A stretch of DNA of 64,000 nucleotides. Origin: Nocardia rhizosphaerihabitans. Lineage in GTDB: Bacteria > Actinomycetota > Actinomycetes > Mycobacteriales > Mycobacteriaceae. The position numbers were made by a program, and so were the translations under genes. The DNA lies in the NCBI RefSeq assembly GCF_014646295.1, contig NZ_BMNE01000004.1, positions 62,001 through 126,000 of the forward strand, in the 5' to 3' direction. Positions 17,362-26,527 of the stretch are shown here, one piece after another. The notes beneath the pieces were generated by a model, which was given only the letters and a program-made list of their open reading frames with translations, had not been told where the DNA came from and made no database searches. Numbering within the stretch: the stretch's first letter is position 1; each line of letters opens with the position of its first letter.

Positions 17362-17985
17362 GTGACCGGAATGGCTAGTTCTTTTTTGCGGTATACCGAC
17401 GACACCGGGCGGCAGCATGAGCTGGCGCTTGATCCCGCGCAGCAGCGTTTCACTATCGGCCGCAATGTGCAGGCCGACCTCGTCCTAGGTTGGGACGCCG
17501 AGGTCTCACGCCTGCACGCCGCGGTCGAGCACCTCGGCGCGCACTGGACCATCGTCGACGACGGTCTCTCCCGCAACGGCACCTTCGTCAACGGCGAGCG
17601 GCTGATCGGCAGGCGCAGGCTCAGCCCCGGCGACCGCATCCGCGTCGGCACCACGCTGGTGCATTTCTTCGATTTCGGCGGCGTCGTCGACGACGCGACC
17701 CATACCGCCTCCGGTTCGATACCGACCATGCGCTCGCTCACCGAAACCCAGCGCGCGGTGCTGATCGCGCTGTGCCGCCCGTACAAGCACGGCACCGGCT
17801 TCGCGACGCCCGCCTCGAATCAGCAGATCGCCGAGGAGCTGTTCCTCTCCATCGACGCGATCAAGACCCACTTGCGTGCCCTGTTCGCGAAGTTCGGGGT
17901 GGAGAACCTGCCGCAGAACCAGAAGCGCACCCGGCTGGCCGCGCTGGCCATGCAGAGCGGGATGATCTCCGACCACGACCTGTAG
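17362..17985 (+). CDS. FHA domain protein with C-terminal HTH-like region
   Basis: A 207-residue protein. FHA domain at about residues 28-95, with the motifs FTIGRN, SRLHAAVE and LSRNGTFVNGERL, which bind phosphothreonine peptides. Residues about 120-190 (LTETQRAVLIALCRP...TPASNQQIAEELFLSIDAIKTHLRALFAKFG) look like a GerE/LuxR-type HTH. It may link Ser/Thr kinase signalling to DNA binding; this is inference. A TAGAAT box at 17286-17291 is a candidate promoter. GTG at 17362 or ATG at 17371 could be the start. Confidence 0.8.
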   Translation: MTGMASSFLRYTDDTGRQHELALDPAQQRFTIGRNVQADLVLGWDAEVSRLHAAVEHLGAHWTIVDDGLSRNGTFVNGERLIGRRRLSPGDRIRVGTTLVHFFDFGGVVDDATHTASGSIPTMRSLTETQRAVLIALCRPYKHGTGFATPASNQQIAEELFLSIDAIKTHLRALFAKFGVENLPQNQKRTRLAALAMQSGMISDHDL

Positions 17986-18107
17986 GCGACGCTCGCGCAG
18001 GTGCATGAGCGTCTGAACCATGTCGGCGGTACGCGTTACACGGTTGACTGAGTCGTATCACCGGAGCACAGGGATCGAGCTCCGGAAGACGAGTCAGGAG
18101 ACATCTC

Positions 18108-18704
18108 ATGTTCGCAGTTCGGATGGCCGCGATGGTGATGGCCGTGCTCAGCACCGGGCTGATCGCCGGCGTGTTCTACGCCTACGCGATCTCGGTGATG
18201 CCCGCACTGGCCCGGACCGGCGATCGCACGTTGATCGATGTCATGCAGAAGGTCAACGTGGTGATCATCAACCCGTGGTTCATGCTCGGCTTCCTCGGCA
18301 CGGTCGGGTTCACGGCGCTGGCCGCGGTGTTGAGTCTGGGCAAGGAGCACCGCACGACGCTGATCTGGCTCGGAATCGCCGTGGTGCTCAACGTGATCGC
18401 CTTCGCCGTCACCGCGGCGCTGAACGTGCCGCTCAACGACGCGCTCGCGGCGGCGGGCGACCCGGCGGCCATCGTCGACACCGCGGCGGTGCGCGCCGAC
18501 TACGAGGCGGCCTGGGTCCGCTGGAACATCCTGCGCGCGGTGCTGCACACGGCGGCGTTCCTGGTGCTGTGCGGCGCGCTGTTCGCCGCCGGTGTGCAGC
18601 AGGGGAAGTCGAGTGCCGCGGGTGTGGTTGCCGGACAGCAGGTTTCGCAGACGGTGGCGGCGCCCATGGCGGGCGGGTTCGCCCCGGCGCCGTACCAGCG
18701 CTGA
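18108..18704 (+). CDS. DUF1772 (anthrone oxygenase-like) membrane protein
   Basis: A 198-residue protein with four hydrophobic segments near residues 5-28, 60-82, 88-112 and 145-165, and the DUF1772 pattern of the first helix (GLIAGVFYAYAISVMPAL) and of NDALAAAGDPA. Some relatives are called anthrone oxygenase-like, but no chemistry is established for the bacterial proteins. GTCAGGAGACATCTC precedes the ATG. Confidence 0.8.
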   Translation: MFAVRMAAMVMAVLSTGLIAGVFYAYAISVMPALARTGDRTLIDVMQKVNVVIINPWFMLGFLGTVGFTALAAVLSLGKEHRTTLIWLGIAVVLNVIAFAVTAALNVPLNDALAAAGDPAAIVDTAAVRADYEAAWVRWNILRAVLHTAAFLVLCGALFAAGVQQGKSSAAGVVAGQQVSQTVAAPMAGGFAPAPYQR

Positions 18705-18734
18705 TGGCGATCTGCCAATAGGCCACGCGATCGC

Positions 18735-18748
18735 TGGAACGTGTTCCA
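18735..18748. promoter_or_regulatory. KstR-like operator, box 1
   Basis: TGGAACGTGTTCCA fits the KstR consensus TNNAACNNGTTNNA at every fixed position. It begins 21 bases before box 2, two helical turns, so both dimers would bind one DNA face. Confidence 0.6.
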
Positions 18749-18755
18749 TGATTGG

Positions 18756-18769
18756 TGGAACATGTTCTA
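18756..18769. promoter_or_regulatory. KstR-like operator, box 2
   Basis: TGGAACATGTTCTA fits TNNAACNNGTTNNA and shares AACATGTTCTA with the perfect box between kstR and fadE34 at 58434-58447. It ends 14 bases before the lipase ATG, so bound repressor would block the promoter or initiation. Confidence 0.65.
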
Positions 18770-18783
18770 GTGAGGAGTCGTTG

Positions 18784-19722
18784 ATGCGACGTAGTTCGAG
18801 ATCGTTGCTGGTACTGGCCGCGGCGGCCCTGCTGACCTGGGCGACCGCAGGCACCGCCGCCGCCGAGTATCCGGTCGACTACAACTTCTTCGCCGGGATC
18901 GCGCCGGAGCTGACCAATCCCGGCGGGTCGCTCCCCGGTGCCGACGATCCCGGCTGTGTCCCCTCGGCCGAGCATCCGAATCCGGTGGTGCTGCTGCACG
19001 GCACCGGCGGTGGCGCACAGACGAATTGGGGCGTGTACGCCCCGCTGCTGGCCAACGAGGGCTACTGCGTCTACGCGCTCACCTTCGGCGCCTACGGCCT
19101 GCCCTGGCCGGTCTCGGCGATCGGCGGGATGCGGCCCATCGAGCAGAGCGCCGCCGAGGTGTCGGCCTTCGTCGACCGGGTGCTCGCGCGCACCGGCGCC
19201 GCGCGGGTCGACTTCGTCGCGCATTCGCAGGGCAACATCGTCGGCAACTACTACATCAAGCGTCTCGGCGGCGCGGCCAAGGTCGACAAGCTGGTCGGGA
19301 TCGCCCCGCCGTGGCTGGGCACCAACGCGCTGGGCGCAGGCGACATCGCCGCCTACAGCCGGGCCCTCGGCGCGGGCCCCGCCTTCGACGCGGTCGCGAC
19401 GTCGCTGTGCCAGGCCTGCGGGCAGATGCTCACCGGCGACGACTTCATCGATGCCCTCAATGCCGACGGCGTGTACAGCCCCCACGTCACCTACACCAAC
19501 ATCGTCTCCTCGATCGACGAACTGGTCGTCCCGCACACCTCCGGCCTGGTCCCCGGCCCGAACGCCACCTCGATCGTCGTCCAGGACGGCTGCGCCCAGG
19601 ACTACTCCGAGCACATGGCCATTGCGGGCAGCCCGCGCGCCGCAGGTCACGTCCTCAATGCCCTGGATCCGGCCCGTCAGGCCCCGGTTCCATGCGAGTT
19701 TGTGCCCCCGTTCACGGGGTAG
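18784..19722 (+). CDS. Secreted alpha/beta-hydrolase, lipase/esterase
   Basis: A 312-residue protein with a Sec signal peptide: basic MRRSSRSLL, a hydrophobic core, and likely cleavage after the AAA near residue 27. HGTGGG provides the oxyanion loop, the nucleophile is Ser148 in AHSQGN, and the acid and base fall in the C-terminal half (SIDELV, SEHMAIAG). It resembles class-2 lipases and esterases. Two KstR-like boxes just upstream suggest induction during growth on steroids, so it may release sterols from their esters (inference). A GAGG lies upstream; TTG at 18781 is an alternative start. Confidence 0.85.
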   Translation: MRRSSRSLLVLAAAALLTWATAGTAAAEYPVDYNFFAGIAPELTNPGGSLPGADDPGCVPSAEHPNPVVLLHGTGGGAQTNWGVYAPLLANEGYCVYALTFGAYGLPWPVSAIGGMRPIEQSAAEVSAFVDRVLARTGAARVDFVAHSQGNIVGNYYIKRLGGAAKVDKLVGIAPPWLGTNALGAGDIAAYSRALGAGPAFDAVATSLCQACGQMLTGDDFIDALNADGVYSPHVTYTNIVSSIDELVVPHTSGLVPGPNATSIVVQDGCAQDYSEHMAIAGSPRAAGHVLNALDPARQAPVPCEFVPPFTG

Positions 19723-20003
19723 TGCCGTCATCGGCTCGACATATTTCGCTGTAGGCAAAACTCGAGGGGAAACGAATGCCGCGACGTGCGCGTTATGAGT
19801 GAATGACCATGTTGCCGCCGGTCATCAATAGGGTGGACCGGCGGCGGCGGGATCCCCTGCCAACTAGAGTGGATGGCGGGGGCCGCAACCCCCGGGCTTC
19901 ATGGCAGGCTGACGGCGACAGTTGTCGGTCCGACGCCCTAGGTTGTACCGAGCACACTGCGGCGTCTGTTGCCAGAATGTCGGAGCAGGAGAGTGAGGGA
20001 GCG

Positions 20004-22568
20004 ATGTTCGAGAGGTTCACCGACCGCGCGAGGCGTGTCGTTGTCCTGGCCCAAGAAGAGGCCCGGATGCTCAACCACAACTACATCGGCACCGAGCACA
20101 TCCTGCTTGGGTTGATCCACGAGGGCGAGGGCGTGGCGGCGAAGTCGCTGGAGTCCCTTGGCATCTCGCTGGAGGGTGTGCGCAGCCAGGTCGAGGAGAT
20201 CATCGGTCAGGGCCAGCAGGCGCCGTCCGGTCACATCCCCTTCACCCCGCGTGCCAAGAAGGTGCTGGAGCTGAGCCTGCGCGAGGCGCTGCAGCTCGGC
20301 CACAACTACATCGGTACCGAGCACATCCTGCTCGGGCTCATCCGCGAGGGCGAGGGCGTCGCCGCCCAGGTTCTGGTCAAGCTCGGTGCCGACCTGAACC
20401 GCGTCCGTCAGCAGGTCATCCAGCTGCTGTCCGGGTACCAGGGCAAGGAGCCCGTCGAGGGTTCCGGCTCGCGCGGTGAGGCGGGCACTCCGTCCACTTC
20501 GCTGGTGCTCGACCAGTTCGGCCGCAACCTCACTCAGGCCGCGCTCGAGGGCAAGCTCGACCCCGTCATCGGCCGCTCGAAGGAAATCGAGCGCGTCATG
20601 CAGGTGCTGAGCCGCCGCACCAAGAACAACCCGGTCCTGATCGGTGAGCCCGGTGTCGGTAAGACCGCGGTCGTCGAGGGCCTGGCGCAGGCCATCGTCA
20701 ACGGTGAGGTCCCCGAGACCCTCAAGGACAAGCAGCTCTACACCCTCGACCTGGGTTCCCTGGTCGCGGGCAGCCGCTACCGCGGTGACTTCGAAGAGCG
20801 CCTGAAGAAGGTGCTCAAGGAGATCAACACCCGCGGCGACATCATCCTGTTCATCGACGAGCTGCACACGCTCGTCGGCGCGGGTGCTGCCGAAGGCGCC
20901 ATCGACGCGGCCTCGATCCTGAAGCCGAAGCTGGCCCGTGGCGAGCTGCAGACCATCGGCGCGACCACCCTCGACGAGTACCGCAAGTACATCGAGAAGG
21001 ACGCCGCCCTGGAACGCCGCTTCCAGCCGGTGCAGGTCGGCGAGCCGACCGTCGAGCACACCATCAACATCCTCAAGGGTCTGCGCGACCGCTACGAGGC
21101 GCACCACCGGGTGTCCATCACCGACGGCGCCCTTGTCGCCGCCGCGACGCTGGCCGACCGCTACATCAACGACCGGTTCCTGCCGGACAAGGCGATCGAC
21201 CTGATCGACGAGGCCGGCGCGCGCATGCGCATCCGCCGGATGACCGCTCCGCCGGACCTGCGCGAGTTCGACGACAAGATCGCCGACGCCCGCCGCGAGA
21301 AGGAAAGCGCGATCGACGCGCAGGACTTCGAGAAGGCCGCGCGTCTGCGTGACAAGGAGAAGCAGCTCGTCGCCAAGCGCGCCGAGCGCGAGAAGCAGTG
21401 GCGTTCCGGTGACCTGGACGTCGTTGCCGAGGTCGACGACGAGCAGATCGCGGAGGTGCTGGCCAACTGGACCGGTATCCCCGTCTTCAAGCTCACCGAG
21501 GAGGAGACCACCCGTCTGCTCCGCATGGAGGACGAGCTGCACAAGCGGATCATCGGCCAGGAGGATGCCGTCAAGGCCGTCTCCAAGGCGATCCGCCGCA
21601 CTCGCGCCGGCCTGAAGGATCCGAAGCGTCCGTCCGGCTCGTTCATCTTCGCCGGTCCGTCCGGTGTCGGTAAGACCGAGCTGTCCAAGGCGCTGGCGAA
21701 CTTCCTGTTCGGCGACGACGACGCGCTCATCCAGATCGACATGGGCGAGTTCCACGACCGCTTCACCGCGTCGCGCCTGTTCGGTGCCCCTCCCGGGTAC
21801 GTGGGCTACGAAGAGGGCGGCCAGCTCACCGAGAAGGTGCGTCGCAAGCCGTTCTCGGTGGTGCTGTTCGACGAGATCGAGAAGGCGCACCAGGAGATCT
21901 ACAACACCCTCCTGCAGGTGCTCGAGGACGGCCGTCTCACCGACGGTCAGGGTCGTACGGTCGACTTCAAGAACACCGTGCTGATCTTCACCTCGAACCT
22001 GGGCACCTCCGACATCTCCAAGGCCGTCGGCCTGGGCTTCACCCAGTCCAACGCCGAGGGTTCGAACTACGAGCGGATGAAGCTCAAGGTCAACGACGAG
22101 CTGAAGAAGCACTTCCGCCCCGAGTTCCTCAACCGCATCGACGACGTGATCGTGTTCCACCAGCTCACCAGCGAGCAGATCGTGATGATGGTGGACCTGA
22201 TGATCAACCGCGTCGCCAAGCAGCTGAAGAACAAGGACATGGCGATCGAGCTGACCGACCAGGCCAAGAGCCTGCTCGCCAAGCGCGGTTTCGACCCGGT
22301 CCTGGGTGCGCGTCCGCTGCGCCGCACGATCCAGCGCGAGATCGAGGATCAGCTGTCGGAGAAGATCCTCTTCGGCGAGATCGGCGCGGGCCAGACCATC
22401 GTGGTCGACGTCGAGGGCTGGAACGGCGAGGGCCTTGGCGAGGACGCCAAGTTCACCTTCACCGGCAAGGCGAAGCTGACCAAGGCGCCCGCGGGCGACG
22501 ACAAGCCCGAGGTCGTCCTGACCGGCGCTGCCGAGGGCCCCGCGCCCGAGGCCGCCTCCGGCGAGTAA
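20004..22568 (+). CDS. clpC: ClpC-type AAA+ unfoldase (ClpC1)
   Basis: An 854-residue Hsp100 chaperone that unfolds substrates for the ClpP protease. Order: two Clp N-repeats (1-150), ATPase D1 with Walker A GEPGVGKT near residue 214 and a DELHTLVGAG Walker B, the UVR/middle region (around 420-470, DFEKAARLRDKEKQL), and D2 with GPSGVGKT near 551. The start MFERFTDRARR matches mycobacterial ClpC1; the frame is open upstream but not conserved. GAGTGAGGGAGCG precedes it. Confidence 0.97.
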   Translation: MFERFTDRARRVVVLAQEEARMLNHNYIGTEHILLGLIHEGEGVAAKSLESLGISLEGVRSQVEEIIGQGQQAPSGHIPFTPRAKKVLELSLREALQLGHNYIGTEHILLGLIREGEGVAAQVLVKLGADLNRVRQQVIQLLSGYQGKEPVEGSGSRGEAGTPSTSLVLDQFGRNLTQAALEGKLDPVIGRSKEIERVMQVLSRRTKNNPVLIGEPGVGKTAVVEGLAQAIVNGEVPETLKDKQLYTLDLGSLVAGSRYRGDFEERLKKVLKEINTRGDIILFIDELHTLVGAGAAEGAIDAASILKPKLARGELQTIGATTLDEYRKYIEKDAALERRFQPVQVGEPTVEHTINILKGLRDRYEAHHRVSITDGALVAAATLADRYINDRFLPDKAIDLIDEAGARMRIRRMTAPPDLREFDDKIADARREKESAIDAQDFEKAARLRDKEKQLVAKRAEREKQWRSGDLDVVAEVDDEQIAEVLANWTGIPVFKLTEEETTRLLRMEDELHKRIIGQEDAVKAVSKAIRRTRAGLKDPKRPSGSFIFAGPSGVGKTELSKALANFLFGDDDALIQIDMGEFHDRFTASRLFGAPPGYVGYEEGGQLTEKVRRKPFSVVLFDEIEKAHQEIYNTLLQVLEDGRLTDGQGRTVDFKNTVLIFTSNLGTSDISKAVGLGFTQSNAEGSNYERMKLKVNDELKKHFRPEFLNRIDDVIVFHQLTSEQIVMMVDLMINRVAKQLKNKDMAIELTDQAKSLLAKRGFDPVLGARPLRRTIQREIEDQLSEKILFGEIGAGQTIVVDVEGWNGEGLGEDAKFTFTGKAKLTKAPAGDDKPEVVLTGAAEGPAPEAASGE

Positions 22569-22581
22569 GAAGCCGAACCGA

Positions 22582-22616
22582 AAAGCCCGCCCCGACCTCA
22601 GGTCGGGGCGGGCTTT
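22582..22616 (+). terminator. Intrinsic terminator of clpC
   Basis: AAAGCCCGCCCCGACC (22582-22597) pairs perfectly with GGTCGGGGCGGGCTTT (22601-22616), leaving a three-base loop and ending in TTT-C-T. Because the left arm starts with AAA it could also serve the convergent DUF1877 gene. Confidence 0.85.
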
Positions 22617-22628
22617 CTCGTGTGCCGG

Positions 22629-23093
22629 TCAGCCGAAGTGCTGGAGGAAACCGGATCCGCGCTCGGCCGCGTACCGGAACACCTGCTCCAGGCCGTCGTA
22701 GTGGTGGCGCAGGTAGTGCAGCCCGCTCTCGCCGTCGCGGACCCAGATGTTCGGGTACACCCCGGCCGCGTCCATCGCCGCGGGGTCGAAGAACAGCGCC
22801 AGCTCGTCGAACGGGATGCGGCTCAAGACCTTCGCCGTGGCGGACACGTCGTCGGGGTGCCACGCGAAATAGTTGTCATCGGCCAGCGGACGGCCGGTGT
22901 CGACCAGATCGACCCCGATGTTCGCCTGGGCCAGCAGGTACGCCAAGCCCGCCCACGCCTTGTCCAGGTAACCGCTCGGCCCGCCGTCGTGGATCTCCAG
23001 ACCGTCGAGAAAATCGTCGGGCCACTCGGCGGTCGCCGCCAGCTGCTCCAGCTCCACGGCGCTCACCCTGGTGAACGACATGATCACCCCCAT
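22629..23093 (-). CDS. DUF1877 family protein
   Basis: A 154-residue soluble protein beginning MGVIMSFTRVSAVELEQL. The DUF1877 features are YLDKAWAGLAYLLA, LSRIPFDELALFFD and the C-terminal YLRHHYDGLEQVFRYAAERG. The family is small, cytoplasmic and of unknown function. It converges on clpC across the shared terminator. An AAGGAGTTCCGC precedes the ATG at 23093. Confidence 0.8.
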   Translation of the reverse strand: MGVIMSFTRVSAVELEQLAATAEWPDDFLDGLEIHDGGPSGYLDKAWAGLAYLLAQANIGVDLVDTGRPLADDNYFAWHPDDVSATAKVLSRIPFDELALFFDPAAMDAAGVYPNIWVRDGESGLHYLRHHYDGLEQVFRYAAERGSGFLQHFG

Positions 23094-23243
23094 GCGGAAC
23101 TCCTTTTCCTCCCGGTAATGTCCGCCGAAGCTAGCAGCGGCCACCGACATCGCGGCGCGGGTATCGAATTCGGCTGGGTGGCGCGCTCTTTCGTTCGGGC
23201 GGATTGCCGGGGTGGCGCGATCCGGGGGCGCGCTACCGTCACG

Positions 23244-23318
23244 GTGACCGACGACCCGCAGAATCCGCGCTATATCGTCGGTCTCGTCCTCGAGGCCTAC
23301 TGGAGTGCCATCTACTGA
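23244..23318 (+). CDS. Possible 24-residue small protein
   Basis: GTG at 23244 opens a short frame ending at TGA 23316-23318 with a composition unlike random GC-rich shadow: TDDPQNPRYIVGLVLEAYW and a final SAIY. A TACCGT box lies at 23234-23239, only 4 bases upstream, so a truly leaderless start is doubtful. Antisense to nothing known. Function unknown; it may be spurious. Confidence 0.25.
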   Translation: MTDDPQNPRYIVGLVLEAYWSAIY

Positions 23319-24166
23319 CGTCCGAGCGCCAGGTCGAAGATCGGCGCGAACGCCTCGGCCAGTTCGCCCGGGACGATCAGTTCGTCGATTCCGTAGCGCG
23401 CGCGGCGGGATTCGAGGATGTCCACAGCCAGCTGGGGATCGCTGGGGAGAAAACCGGCGGCGCCCGCGTCGCGGAGTTTCTCCGGGGTGTAGCCGAGTCG
23501 GGCGCTGAGCCAGTGCGGCAATTGCTCACCGAGACCGACCAATTGGAGGGTGAATCGGACCTCCCGATCGGTGTGGTCGGTGACCGTGGTGACCATATGG
23601 GCGAGTTCGTCCTCGGTCGCATCCGGGGCGGCGGCCAGCAGTATCCGATCGGCGTGGGTGGCCGCGGTGGCGAGCATGCGCGGGCCGTTCGCCGCGATCA
23701 CGATCGGTGGGGCAGGGTCGACCTCGAACCGTACCGCGGTGGCGGTGTCGATCAGCTGCTGCCGTCGTTCACCCGCCGAACCCCAGGGCATGCCGAGCTT
23801 TTCGGCTTCACCGCGGGCCTCGGGGCGGCCGGTGCCGAGGCCCAGCTCGAAACGTCCGTCCGAAAGCAGTTGCAGCGCAGCGACTTCCCGCACCGACGAA
23901 CCGGTGGTGCGCAAGGGTGCCGCGAGAACGTTCGGCCGCACCCGCAGCTGCGTCGTCACCGCGGCCGCGGCGGCCGGCACGGGGAGCGGCGACGGGGTGT
24001 AGAGCGTGTCCGGCAGGAGGAGGGTGGCGTACCCCCGCTGCTCGGCGTCGACCACCGCACGCGTCCACTGGGCCCCGGACCGGGGCGTCAGCACGATCCC
24101 GAATCGCACCGCGTCGTAGTGTTCGGCCAGGAAGGTCGGCGTCGTCGCGCTGTCGAAGGTGTTCAT
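23312..24166 (-). CDS. LLM-class (luciferase-like) flavin-dependent oxidoreductase
   Basis: A 284-residue TIM-barrel protein of the luciferase-like superfamily, which uses FMN or F420. Visible parts: FGIVLTPRSGAQWTRAVVDAE at the N-terminus, LLLPDTLYTPSPLP, LGLGTGRPEARGE in the cofactor-binding region, and IVIAANGPRMLATAATHADR. It lies divergently from the AraC gene with 161 bases between, so it is a likely target of that regulator. Substrate not known. Confidence 0.85.
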   Translation of the reverse strand: MNTFDSATTPTFLAEHYDAVRFGIVLTPRSGAQWTRAVVDAEQRGYATLLLPDTLYTPSPLPVPAAAAAVTTQLRVRPNVLAAPLRTTGSSVREVAALQLLSDGRFELGLGTGRPEARGEAEKLGMPWGSAGERRQQLIDTATAVRFEVDPAPPIVIAANGPRMLATAATHADRILLAAAPDATEDELAHMVTTVTDHTDREVRFTLQLVGLGEQLPHWLSARLGYTPEKLRDAGAAGFLPSDPQLAVDILESRRARYGIDELIVPGELAEAFAPIFDLALGRQ

Positions 24167-24327
24167 GACTTCAGCCTGCTGGCGACGGCGGCCGCGGACA
24201 TCGGCCGCGCGACCCGATCCCGGCTACGTCTGCGGGCGTAGTTCCGGGCGCGATTTCACGCCCGCACCGGCTCCGAGCTGCCTTGGTACCGTGAACCGGT
24301 CGGAGATCCACCCGGAGGATGTGCACG

Positions 24328-25158
24328 GTGACGCTGATCGAATCTGGTGCGAGCGGACTCGACGATGTGCTCGCGGGCCTGCAATGGCGCTTCGCCGGCC
24401 GGGACGAATTCGCGCTCACCGCGGGCGGCTGGGAGTTCATCGAGGGCGAACCGAGCGCACTCGTGGTGACCGAGGGCCTCGTCCGGGTCGAAGGACTGGG
24501 CACCGCCGAGGATCTGGCGACCGGTGACTTCCTGTTCGTCCCGCGTGCGGACCGCTTCGTGATCAACGCGCTGTCGGAGGGCACCGTGCTGCGGGTGCGG
24601 CTCGCGCCGGCCGCGACCAGCGGCGCGATGGCCGCGCTGCCGCAGCGGGTGCTGCTCACCGAATTCGTCCGGCACGCGCCGCTGGCCGCGACCATGTTCG
24701 AGCATCTGGTGCGCGAGTGCCCCGATCCGTTCGGCGTGCAGGGCGACCGGGTCGCCACCCTGATCGCGTCGATGGCGATCGAGTCCTGGCACGCGCGCGG
24801 GTGCGCGCCGAAACGCTGGTTGTTGCGGGTGCACGAGCCGGGGGTGGCGCGCGCGGTGGCCGCTATGCACGCCGATCCCGGTCAGGAGTGGACGGTCGAA
24901 GCGCTCGCGCGGGTCGCGCTGGCCTCGCGGTCCGGGTTCGCGGCGCGGTTCCAGGCGGCCACCGGGCTCACGCCGGGGCGGTATCTGACGAAGCTGCGGG
25001 TCGAGCGGGCCCAGCTGTTCCTGGCCGAGCACGACATGTCGGTCGGCGCGGTGGCGCGGCGGCTGGGCTACCGGTCCGAGACCGCGTTCGGCCGGGCCTT
25101 TCGCAAGCACACGGGCCACACGCCGTCGGAATGGCGACGTGCGGCCCGCTCGGCCTGA
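24328..25158 (+). CDS. AraC family transcriptional regulator
   Basis: A 276-residue regulator: N-terminal cupin-like sensing domain (about 1-100, containing GDFLFVPRADRFVI) and a C-terminal double HTH (about 175-275) with WTVEALARVALASRSGF and the second-helix signature VGAVARRLGYRSETAFGRAF. GGAGG at 24314-24318 is 9 bases before the GTG at 24328 and abuts the ATG at 24319, so GTG is preferred. It ends 4 bases before the convergent MFS gene. Confidence 0.88.
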   Translation: MTLIESGASGLDDVLAGLQWRFAGRDEFALTAGGWEFIEGEPSALVVTEGLVRVEGLGTAEDLATGDFLFVPRADRFVINALSEGTVLRVRLAPAATSGAMAALPQRVLLTEFVRHAPLAATMFEHLVRECPDPFGVQGDRVATLIASMAIESWHARGCAPKRWLLRVHEPGVARAVAAMHADPGQEWTVEALARVALASRSGFAARFQAATGLTPGRYLTKLRVERAQLFLAEHDMSVGAVARRLGYRSETAFGRAFRKHTGHTPSEWRRAARSA

Positions 25159-25162
25159 GCTA

Positions 25163-26353
25163 CTACCGCGCGGCGCGGCTGAGTGACACCCGCACCAGCA
25201 CGCCGCCGAGCACCGCCGCCAGCGCCGCGAGTCCGTAGGTCGCCGCCAGGCCGATGCTGTCCACCCCACGCCCGCCGACCGCGGAACCCAGGATGATCGC
25301 CAGCTGGAAACCGCCGACCACCAGCCCGCTGCCCGCCTCCATCCGCTCGGGCAGCACCCGCGACACCCACACCTGCACCAGATTGAGGATGCCGCCGAAC
25401 GCGCCGCCCCACACCACCACGGCGACATAACCGAGCACCGGCACCGCACCGGAGACGATGATCGCCAGCAGCGACAGCCCGATCGCCGTCGGCACCGCGA
25501 CCAGGAGGACGCCGAGCTTGCGATCGGCCAGCGACCCGAGCACGAAATTCCCGAGCAGACCGCCGACACCGAACAGCGCGAGCAACACCGGAATCGCCGA
25601 CGGACCCGCCGCGAGCAGCTCGGCCAGCGCGGGCCGGATGTAGGTGAACCCGGCGAAATGCCCGCCGATCACGGCGACCACGCTGACCAGCCCCAACGCG
25701 ACCCCCGGCGCCCGCAGGGCCGCCCCCATCGCCGCGAATCCGATCCCCTTGCTCGGCGCGATCGGCGGCAGCATCATGCGCACCGCCACCGCCGCAACGA
25801 CCGTCAGCCCCGCCGCCACGACGAACACGGTCCGCCACCCCGCGTACGTGCTCAGCAGCACCCCCAGCGGCACCCCGGCGACGGTCGCGACGGTGGTCCC
25901 CGAGTTCACGATCATCATCGCCTTGCCGAGGCGATGCGCGGGCACCAGCTGCGCGGCGATCACCAGCGCCATCGACCAGTACCCACCCACCGCGACCCCG
26001 AGCAGCAGTCGCGCGACCAGCAGCAGCGCGATATTCGGCGCCACCGCCACCAGGACGTTCGACACGGCAGCCCCGACGGTCAGCACCAGCAACAGCGTGC
26101 GCCGGTCGACCTTCGGAAACAGCGAGCCCAACCCGAGCGCGGCCAACAGCGCGGTCAACGCGGTCGCGCTGACGGAGAGCCCGACCACCCCTTCCGGTAC
26201 CCGCAGATCGTCGGCGAGCGCGGTCAGCACCCCCGGTGGCAGGAACTCCGCCGTCACCAGCGTGAAGCTCCCGAGGAACATGGTGAGCAGCGCGGGCCAT
26301 GCGCGGCGGCCGGTCTCCGGCGCCGCGGCATCGATGGTCGATATCGTCGTCAT
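25163..26353 (-). CDS. MFS transporter (drug:H+ antiporter type)
   Basis: A 396-residue, 12-TM permease of the DHA1-like major facilitator superfamily. The loop 2-3 signature is degenerate (GLGSLFPKVDRRTLLL). The TM4-5 region has LLLGVAVGGYWSMAL and the second half carries GNFVLGSLADRKLGV. The start MTTISTIDAAA at 26353 is preferred over a longer frame because residues 1-16 upstream are not membrane-protein-like. Likely exports small amphiphilic compounds; substrate unknown. Confidence 0.88.
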   Translation of the reverse strand: MTTISTIDAAAPETGRRAWPALLTMFLGSFTLVTAEFLPPGVLTALADDLRVPEGVVGLSVSATALTALLAALGLGSLFPKVDRRTLLLVLTVGAAVSNVLVAVAPNIALLLVARLLLGVAVGGYWSMALVIAAQLVPAHRLGKAMMIVNSGTTVATVAGVPLGVLLSTYAGWRTVFVVAAGLTVVAAVAVRMMLPPIAPSKGIGFAAMGAALRAPGVALGLVSVVAVIGGHFAGFTYIRPALAELLAAGPSAIPVLLALFGVGGLLGNFVLGSLADRKLGVLLVAVPTAIGLSLLAIIVSGAVPVLGYVAVVVWGGAFGGILNLVQVWVSRVLPERMEAGSGLVVGGFQLAIILGSAVGGRGVDSIGLAATYGLAALAAVLGGVLVRVSLSRAAR

Positions 26354-26527
26354 GCACGATGCAACAACGCTTCTCGCGCCCGCCCGCGACCCAAACGCCA
26401 CGGAAGCCGACTCAAACGCCAGGCTTCACGCGAAGCTCCGGATGCACCCCTGTTCGACGAATCGCGCCTCCCTGTCCGCGACAAGCCGTTCCAGATCGGC
26501 CGCGCTCACCAGCGGAACAGGCTCGGC

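Noticed and set aside
18020..18107. Start of the DUF1772 gene further upstream
   Set aside because: The upstream frames do not give membrane-protein-like sequence, and the ATG at 18108 has a good AGGAGA site and begins the first TM helix.
19723..20003. ClgR-type operator before clpC
   Set aside because: I looked for a CGC-N5-GCG-like site in the 281-base gap, but found no convincing match.
19938..22160. 740-codon reverse open frame over clpC
   Set aside because: It mirrors the conserved clpC gene; the composition is that of antisense high-GC DNA.
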